Source of the DNA: Nanobdellota archaeon
GTDB lineage: Archaea; Nanobdellota; Nanobdellia; Pacearchaeales; UBA12030
Reading direction: 5' to 3'
Length of the DNA stretch: 10,070 nucleotides
Assembly: GCA_018829485.1 (NCBI GenBank)
Contig: JAHJTU010000065.1
Coordinates: forward strand, 1-10,070
Shown in pieces: positions 6,314 to 10,070 of this stretch (positions are counted from its first letter, which is position 1; each line of letters begins with the position of its first letter). Below the pieces are notes generated by a model, which was given only the letters and a program-made list of their open reading frames with translations, searched no databases and had not been told where the DNA came from. A program made the position numbers and the translations under genes.

Positions 6314-7196
6314 TTTCTAATTCTTTGACCAGTTTAGCCATTTCACCAATGAACATGTCTACTCTGTCAATGTAAGCATCAATTGTTGAACCTTTTAATT
6401 GCTTAATATCGCCATGAAGTATTTTATGCATTAAAGTATACAAGTCTCTGTAAAGCAAAACATAAAATTTCTTTAATTTTTTTTCTTTAACAAAAGTTTC
6501 ATATAACATTAAGGAAATATGTTCTGGTGATGGTGGAGTTTTTCCAGCTGCCATTAAAGCAGCATGAGCAGAATCAACACAAGCCCAATAAAGTCCTTCA
6601 ATTACAGCAAGCATAGATGATCTGCTTCTTGCCATATGTGCTGGACCTCTTCTTAATGCAACATAAATTGCTTCTGGTGTTGGTTTTATTTTACCTCTTT
6701 GAAGCAGAATTTTTAATGGTGTAAAAAATCCACCAAAATCAATTAATGGCTCACCATATCTTATTATATTCATAACAACTGGCTCACCTCTTAACATTTC
6801 ATCCCACCATGTTGTTAATCTTACAGTATTTATGTGCAATCTTTTTGCGTATTTTTCACTTGCTACTAATTTTGCTAATTCTTCTCTATACCATGCAACC
6901 ATTTCAGGTGTCCATGCAACAGAAGCATCATCAACAATAACAATTATATCAATATCTGATTTTTTACTTGCAGTTCCTTTAACTTGAGAACCAAATAAAA
7001 CAACACTCTTTATAACTTCATGACTAAATCTCTTGTAAACTTTTGCAGCAAAATCAAATGCAATATCTCTTTCTTCACTTTTCTCAACATCTCTTTCAAC
7101 TTTTATTGTAGGGTTTCTTATTTTAGGATTTTTAGAAATATCTCTTGCTTGTATTTTTCCTCTTTTTACTTTTTTCTGCCCTCTTTTTTTAGCCAT
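6309..7196 (-). CDS. Minimal nucleotidyltransferase fused to HEPN-like domain (paralogue of the 569-2320 protein)
   Basis: From the ATG at 7196 the protein has 295 residues. A basic tail (1-35) precedes a nucleotidyltransferase core (about 50-155) with G69-S70 and D81/D83 in the GS-x10-DxD pattern. The strand where a third carboxylate is expected has N123 instead. A helical HEPN-like domain (about 170-295) shows DSAHAALMAAG followed by PPSPEH, and R250 with H257 (R-x6-H) in the helix where HEPN RNases keep their R/H pair. It aligns across most of its length with the middle of the 583-aa protein at 569-2320. In type VII toxin-antitoxin systems MntA and HepT are separate proteins; here both domain types are on one chain. 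A second ATG at 7202 would add two residues, but a TATA box 22 bp before 7196 favours the shorter form. Substrate is unknown. Confidence 0.85.
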   Translation of the reverse strand: MAKKRGQKKVKRGKIQARDISKNPKIRNPTIKVERDVEKSEERDIAFDFAAKVYKRFSHEVIKSVVLFGSQVKGTASKKSDIDIIVIVDDASVAWTPEMVAWYREELAKLVASEKYAKRLHINTVRLTTWWDEMLRGEPVVMNIIRYGEPLIDFGGFFTPLKILLQRGKIKPTPEAIYVALRRGPAHMARSRSSMLAVIEGLYWACVDSAHAALMAAGKTPPSPEHISLMLYETFVKEKKLKKFYVLLYRDLYTLMHKILHGDIKQLKGSTIDAYIDRVDMFIGEMAKLVKELEK

Positions 7197-7217
7197 ATTC
7201 ATAAATGTTAATTTTAT

Positions 7218-7225
7218 TTTTTAAA
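7218..7225 (-). promoter_or_regulatory. TATA box for the 295-aa nucleotidyltransferase gene
   Basis: TTTAAAAA on the minus strand ends 22 bp before the ATG at 7196, giving a leaderless start there. The alternative ATG at 7202 would lie only 16 bp away, which is too close. Confidence 0.5.
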
Positions 7226-7315
7226 TCTATCTTTTGCCTTGTTTTTATTCTCTTTTTTGTTTTGTTTTTCTTGGTAAGACTTCTTAGTTTTTGCAAAGAT
7301 TTTTTCTAAAAAGCT

Positions 7316-9247
7316 TTACTCCATCCCTTGTCCTGAGAAAGTTTGTCTTTTTTCTCCTGGCATTTCTCCTCCTAATTCAGTTGGCAATGCTGAAAAACTT
7401 GGTGAACCATAAGCTCTGAAATGGAAATCAGGAAGGAATTCTCCATAACCTTGGAAGTATGATCCATAAGATGCTCTTGCTTGATTCCAATATGGTTCTG
7501 ACATGTAAGTGTATAATGGGCTTCCTAATGCTTCTAAAACATAAGGGTGTGGTGATGTTTTGAAATGCTGAACAAATCCACCTGCTTCAACAATATTTGG
7601 AACTTTTATTCCAGCTTTTTCTATTTCTGCTAATGCTTCTTTGAAAGGAACATTTCCCATTCCAGGAGGAAGATGTGCATCATCAAAACCAAAATTATCA
7701 GCTAAATGTGTTTTTTGAATATATGGTGCTGCTTTTTTGGTTTCTTCTACAACAAATTTTTCAGAAAAACCATACTTTCTCATCATATTAATATGTCCTA
7801 AATCCCATGTTAATCCAATTAATCTTTCAGATGCTACTTTTGCAGATTCGGGTGAAACCCCTTTTTTCTGTGCAATTTCAACAAATCTTTTTCTTGCTTC
7901 TTGAACAACTGCAGCTGATTCTTCACCAGTTGACATAGCAGAATCAGGATAATTTTCCAATGCTAATGTTGGTGCATTATTTCCAAATTTTTTCCATGCA
8001 GAAAAAGCAGCATTTGCAGCTGTTTCAGCAATTTTATTTTTTGCAAAATCATCTGCTGGCTGCCATTTTTCAGGTGCTGGCAATTGTGCCATTGTATTTC
8101 TTAATCCATTAAGAGTTTGATCTGATTGAAGTGCTTCATGTGCTCTTCTATATTCCTCACCATCTCCTGTTCTTCTTGCATCTGAAATTCTTTTTGTTAT
8201 TGGTGTAATTTCTTTTTCTGTATATTTTTCTAATACTTCTTTTGCATCTTTATTACCATATTTCATAAAATCATTGTACATTTCTCTTAATTTCATGTAT
8301 TCTCTTTCATTTGTTTCTCTTAATGGTGCTTCAACTCTTTGCAATTCACTATAGGTTTGTATTACTTTTTCTTCTTCTCGATTTAATTGTTCTCTATTGT
8401 GATACTTTCTTAATGTTCTTTGAAAATCTTCTTTTGGTACTTGAGCAATTTTTTCTTTTAGCATTCCATATTGTTCAGCAGGAATCATTGATGCAAGTCT
8501 TGCTTTTTGTTCTTGCAAAACAGCAAGTTCAAAATTATCATTTGACCATTGTGTTTGATTAATCATATCAATTCTTCTTTTTGGATCAAAAACCATTCTT
8601 CCCTCAGGCCAAACTCTTTCTTCAAATCTTATTCCCTGCATTTGTCCAGTTTCAGGATCAACAGCATACATAAAATCCCTGACTTTACCAGATTCAATTT
8701 CTCTTTTTACTTCTTCTCTTGTATCTGGAAATTTTTCAAGAAGCTCTTTTCTTTCTTTTTCATCTAAGTATCTCCATCTTTGTATTGGGACACCACCATG
8801 AAATGTTACTGGGATTTTTCCTTTAGGATTTATTTGATATGCTTTTTCTAAAGTATCAATAATTTGTTTTTCAGCTCTTACCCTTTGTTGCTCTTGCCAT
8901 CCTTGTTCTGTGAATCCAGCCATATCAATTCCAGCAATTGGACCATGAACAGTAACATCAGTTCCAGTAAGTTCAGCTAATCTTCCAATTTCTTTAAAAT
9001 GCTGTTTTGGAATTCCTTCAAAAACTTGTGGTTGTATTGCACCAATTTCAACAACCTTCATTCCTGTATTAAGTAATCTTGTAGCTTGTCTTATCTGATC
9101 TGCTGTTTGAGGACTTGTTGGAGCACCAAGTTGTGCTGCAGGAACTCTATAACCTGTAAAGTATTCCCCAAAATCAGGTTCAAAAGGAGTATAATTGCCT
9201 ATGTAAAAATTCTCATAAGCCCCTTTTTCAACATATTCATCTACCAT
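7316..9247 (-). CDS. Endonuclease IV-like / xylose isomerase-like TIM-barrel protein with large helical insertion
   Basis: This 643-residue protein has a TIM-barrel fold of the AP endonuclease 2/xylose isomerase-like superfamily. The barrel parts are residues about 60-155 and 425-560. Every metal-ligand position of endonuclease IV has a plausible counterpart: H101 (VHGPI), H150 (FHGG), E431 (LENYP), D482 and H485 (WDLGH), H514 (THLADN), D523 and H525 (DDAH followed by PPGMG), and E554 (VEAGG). Between H150 and E431 there is a charged, mostly helical insertion at about 160-420, so the protein is over twice the length of a typical Endo IV. The C-terminal 80 residues are rich in Gly, Tyr, Phe and Ser, with no match I know. 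It could instead be a sugar isomerase-like enzyme. A leaderless promoter fits the ATG at 9247. The nucleotidyltransferase gene follows on the same strand after 119 nt. Confidence 0.82.
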   Translation of the reverse strand: MVDEYVEKGAYENFYIGNYTPFEPDFGEYFTGYRVPAAQLGAPTSPQTADQIRQATRLLNTGMKVVEIGAIQPQVFEGIPKQHFKEIGRLAELTGTDVTVHGPIAGIDMAGFTEQGWQEQQRVRAEKQIIDTLEKAYQINPKGKIPVTFHGGVPIQRWRYLDEKERKELLEKFPDTREEVKREIESGKVRDFMYAVDPETGQMQGIRFEERVWPEGRMVFDPKRRIDMINQTQWSNDNFELAVLQEQKARLASMIPAEQYGMLKEKIAQVPKEDFQRTLRKYHNREQLNREEEKVIQTYSELQRVEAPLRETNEREYMKLREMYNDFMKYGNKDAKEVLEKYTEKEITPITKRISDARRTGDGEEYRRAHEALQSDQTLNGLRNTMAQLPAPEKWQPADDFAKNKIAETAANAAFSAWKKFGNNAPTLALENYPDSAMSTGEESAAVVQEARKRFVEIAQKKGVSPESAKVASERLIGLTWDLGHINMMRKYGFSEKFVVEETKKAAPYIQKTHLADNFGFDDAHLPPGMGNVPFKEALAEIEKAGIKVPNIVEAGGFVQHFKTSPHPYVLEALGSPLYTYMSEPYWNQARASYGSYFQGYGEFLPDFHFRAYGSPSFSALPTELGGEMPGEKRQTFSGQGME

Positions 9248-9268
9248 TATCTTTAGAGTGTTTTTTAA

Positions 9269-9276
9269 TTTTTAAA
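9269..9276 (-). promoter_or_regulatory. TATA box for the TIM-barrel gene
   Basis: TTTAAAAA on the minus strand ends 22 bp before the ATG at 9247, the same octamer and spacing as the 295-aa nucleotidyltransferase gene. A leaderless transcript is predicted. Confidence 0.55.
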
Positions 9277-9291
9277 TTTAACTTAACAAGT

Positions 9292-9299
9292 TTTATAAA
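9292..9299 (+). promoter_or_regulatory. TATA box for the 152-aa orphan gene
   Basis: TTTATAAA predicts RNA starting about 9321, near a GGGG run. This leaves a leader of about 11 nt containing AGGGGT, a loose Shine-Dalgarno-like match about 8 nt before the ATG at 9333, unlike the other genes here. Confidence 0.45.
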
Positions 9300-9332
9300 T
9301 TTTTAAGACCATAAATTATAGGGGTAAAACAA

Positions 9333-9791
9333 ATGGATGATCTTGAAAAGAAGCTTCGGACACGCAAACAGCAAGCACGAGATCATCGGATAGGTGAAAA
9401 AGCTAAGGAAATTGCTATTGTATTAGGTGAGAGTGAGGTATCAGATTGGTGTGAGGTTAAAGGTTATGAGTATTGGGGTGCTTTACGTATTCGGCTTTCT
9501 TATTGTTACTTTCCTAAACGAATAGGAGTAACAATTACTACTAATTATCCAGGAGGCGGGGGAGAGGTTTTTGATGCTTATTATCCCCATATTTTATTTT
9601 ATTATCCCCATTGGTTGGCCTTTAAAAAATCTTCATGGGATATCCACTGTTATAAACCAGGTCCTTGGGAAGAAAAACTTGATGAGCTTTATCTTAAGGC
9701 CTTAGAAAAAGAGCGATACGAAAAATCCCGTCCCAAAATCTCAGAAAGAGAAAGAAAACGTCGAGAACGAGCCGAAAGGTTTGGTCTTTAA
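9333..9791 (+). CDS. Hypothetical protein, 152 aa, foreign-looking codon use
   Basis: I do not recognise this protein. The ends are highly charged helices (1-31 and about 120-152, the last with repeated RER/KRR). The middle (about 35-105) is aromatic-rich and probably strand-forming, with WCEVKGYEYWG, a GGGG turn at 75-78, and two YYPH repeats around 84-93. It has three cysteines and no membrane segment. Codon use differs sharply from its neighbours: by my count 12 of 15 arginines use CGN and only 3 use AGA/AGG, while the other genes use almost only AGA/AGG. CCC, GAG and GCC codons are also more frequent, and G+C is about 39%. A viral, plasmid or other transferred origin is possible. It lies between a divergent TIM-barrel gene and a DUF5667-like gene and shows no operon partner. 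Confidence 0.75.
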   Translation: MDDLEKKLRTRKQQARDHRIGEKAKEIAIVLGESEVSDWCEVKGYEYWGALRIRLSYCYFPKRIGVTITTNYPGGGGEVFDAYYPHILFYYPHWLAFKKSSWDIHCYKPGPWEEKLDELYLKALEKERYEKSRPKISERERKRRERAERFGL

Positions 9792-9815
9792 TCGCCAATC
9801 TTATAATCAATAACT

Positions 9816-9823
9816 TTTATAAA
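9816..9823 (+). promoter_or_regulatory. TATA box for the DUF5667-like gene
   Basis: TTTATAAA within CTTTTATAAAGC ends 22 bp before the ATG at 9845, again fitting a leaderless transcript. Confidence 0.55.
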
Positions 9824-9844
9824 GCATATTCCTTATTTATTAAA

Positions 9845-10070
9845 ATGGCAACAAGAAAGCTTTTTGTATTAATTATTTTATTTTTATTACTTCCAGGAAT
9901 TTTAGCACAAGTACAAACACAAATTAATGTTGATGTAAAAAAAGCAGGTACAACTCCTGATTCTGGGTTTTATTTTTTTGATGTTGTTTATGATAGCATG
10001 AGACTTGCATTTGCTTTTACAGCTGAAAATAGAGCAAGAATAGGATTAGATGTTGCAGATGAAAGATTAG
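9845..10070 (+). CDS. Exported DUF5667-like protein (partial, 3' end outside window)
   Basis: Seventy-five codons are visible and the frame is open at the right edge. Residues 1-21 are a clear signal peptide: basic MATRK, a hydrophobic core of Leu/Ile/Phe, then PGILA before QVQ. After it comes a segment with GTTPDSGFYFFD, followed by a helix with MRLAFAFTAENRARIGLDVADERL. This matches the start of DUF5667 domains as I know them (TPDSPFYFLD, then LAFTFDPEKKAEL and an AEERL helix), a family found in exported proteins of archaea and some bacteria whose molecular role is unclear. The protein probably acts outside the cell or at the membrane. A TATA box 22 bp before the ATG supports this start. 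Codon use is like the bulk of the window, not like the orphan gene upstream. Confidence 0.82.
   Translation, partial: MATRKLFVLIILFLLLPGILAQVQTQINVDVKKAGTTPDSGFYFFDVVYDSMRLAFAFTAENRARIGLDVADERL

Noticed and set aside
7203..7315. Terminator after the TIM-barrel gene
   Set aside because: On the minus (coding) strand the gap is A-rich rather than T-rich, so there is no oligo-T signal; some readthrough into the next gene is possible.
8311..8767. Plus-strand open frames inside the TIM-barrel gene
   Set aside because: Low-complexity Phe/Leu/Ser products antisense to the helical insertion of a long, well-formed gene.

Overview
The window looks like chromosomal DNA of an AT-rich archaeon, most likely a small-genome DPANN lineage of the Woesearchaeota/Pacearchaeota type. 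The main evidence is two archaeal/eukaryotic-type ribosomal proteins (eL33/L35Ae and uL16 in its L10e form) and archaeal TATA boxes about 22-24 bp before start codons. Further support comes from a DUF5667-like secreted protein, near-exclusive AGA/AGG arginine codons and short intergenic gaps. The lineage is inferred from gene content; there is no rRNA gene here to prove it.

Layout. 1-446 (-) is a 5' portion of a small membrane protein with a possible RelE/ParE-like tail, divergent from the next unit. 569-3141 (+) is an apparent operon: a 583-aa nucleotidyltransferase with a HEPN-like region, then rpl35ae and rpl10e. Convergent to it is pcm (3162-3818, -), which shares a divergent promoter region with a CaCA-family cation/calcium exchanger (3871-4980, +). 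Two unrecognised soluble proteins follow (5105-5824 and 5884-6291, +). They end against a second, shorter nucleotidyltransferase-HEPN protein (6309-7196, -) at a perfect AT-only inverted repeat. Upstream of that gene on the same strand is a 643-aa TIM-barrel protein (7316-9247, -) with the complete set of endonuclease IV metal-ligand positions and a roughly 230-residue helical insertion. Divergent from it is an orphan gene with foreign-looking codon use (9333-9791, +). Last is the start of a DUF5667-like exported protein (9845 to the window end, +).

How the parts may work together. The ribosomal proteins, the protein-repair methyltransferase and the exchanger are housekeeping. The less ordinary content is two paralogous single-chain MNT-HEPN proteins about 4 kb apart, one cotranscribed with ribosomal protein genes and the other next to an endonuclease IV-like protein. 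Both keep the GS...DxD nucleotidyltransferase motif but seem to lack the third catalytic carboxylate, and both have an R/H pair where HEPN RNases carry theirs. A role in RNA or translation control is possible but is only inferred from family membership and position. No tRNA, rRNA, CRISPR array, insertion sequence or origin was seen, and no gene-free stretch exceeds 300 bases.
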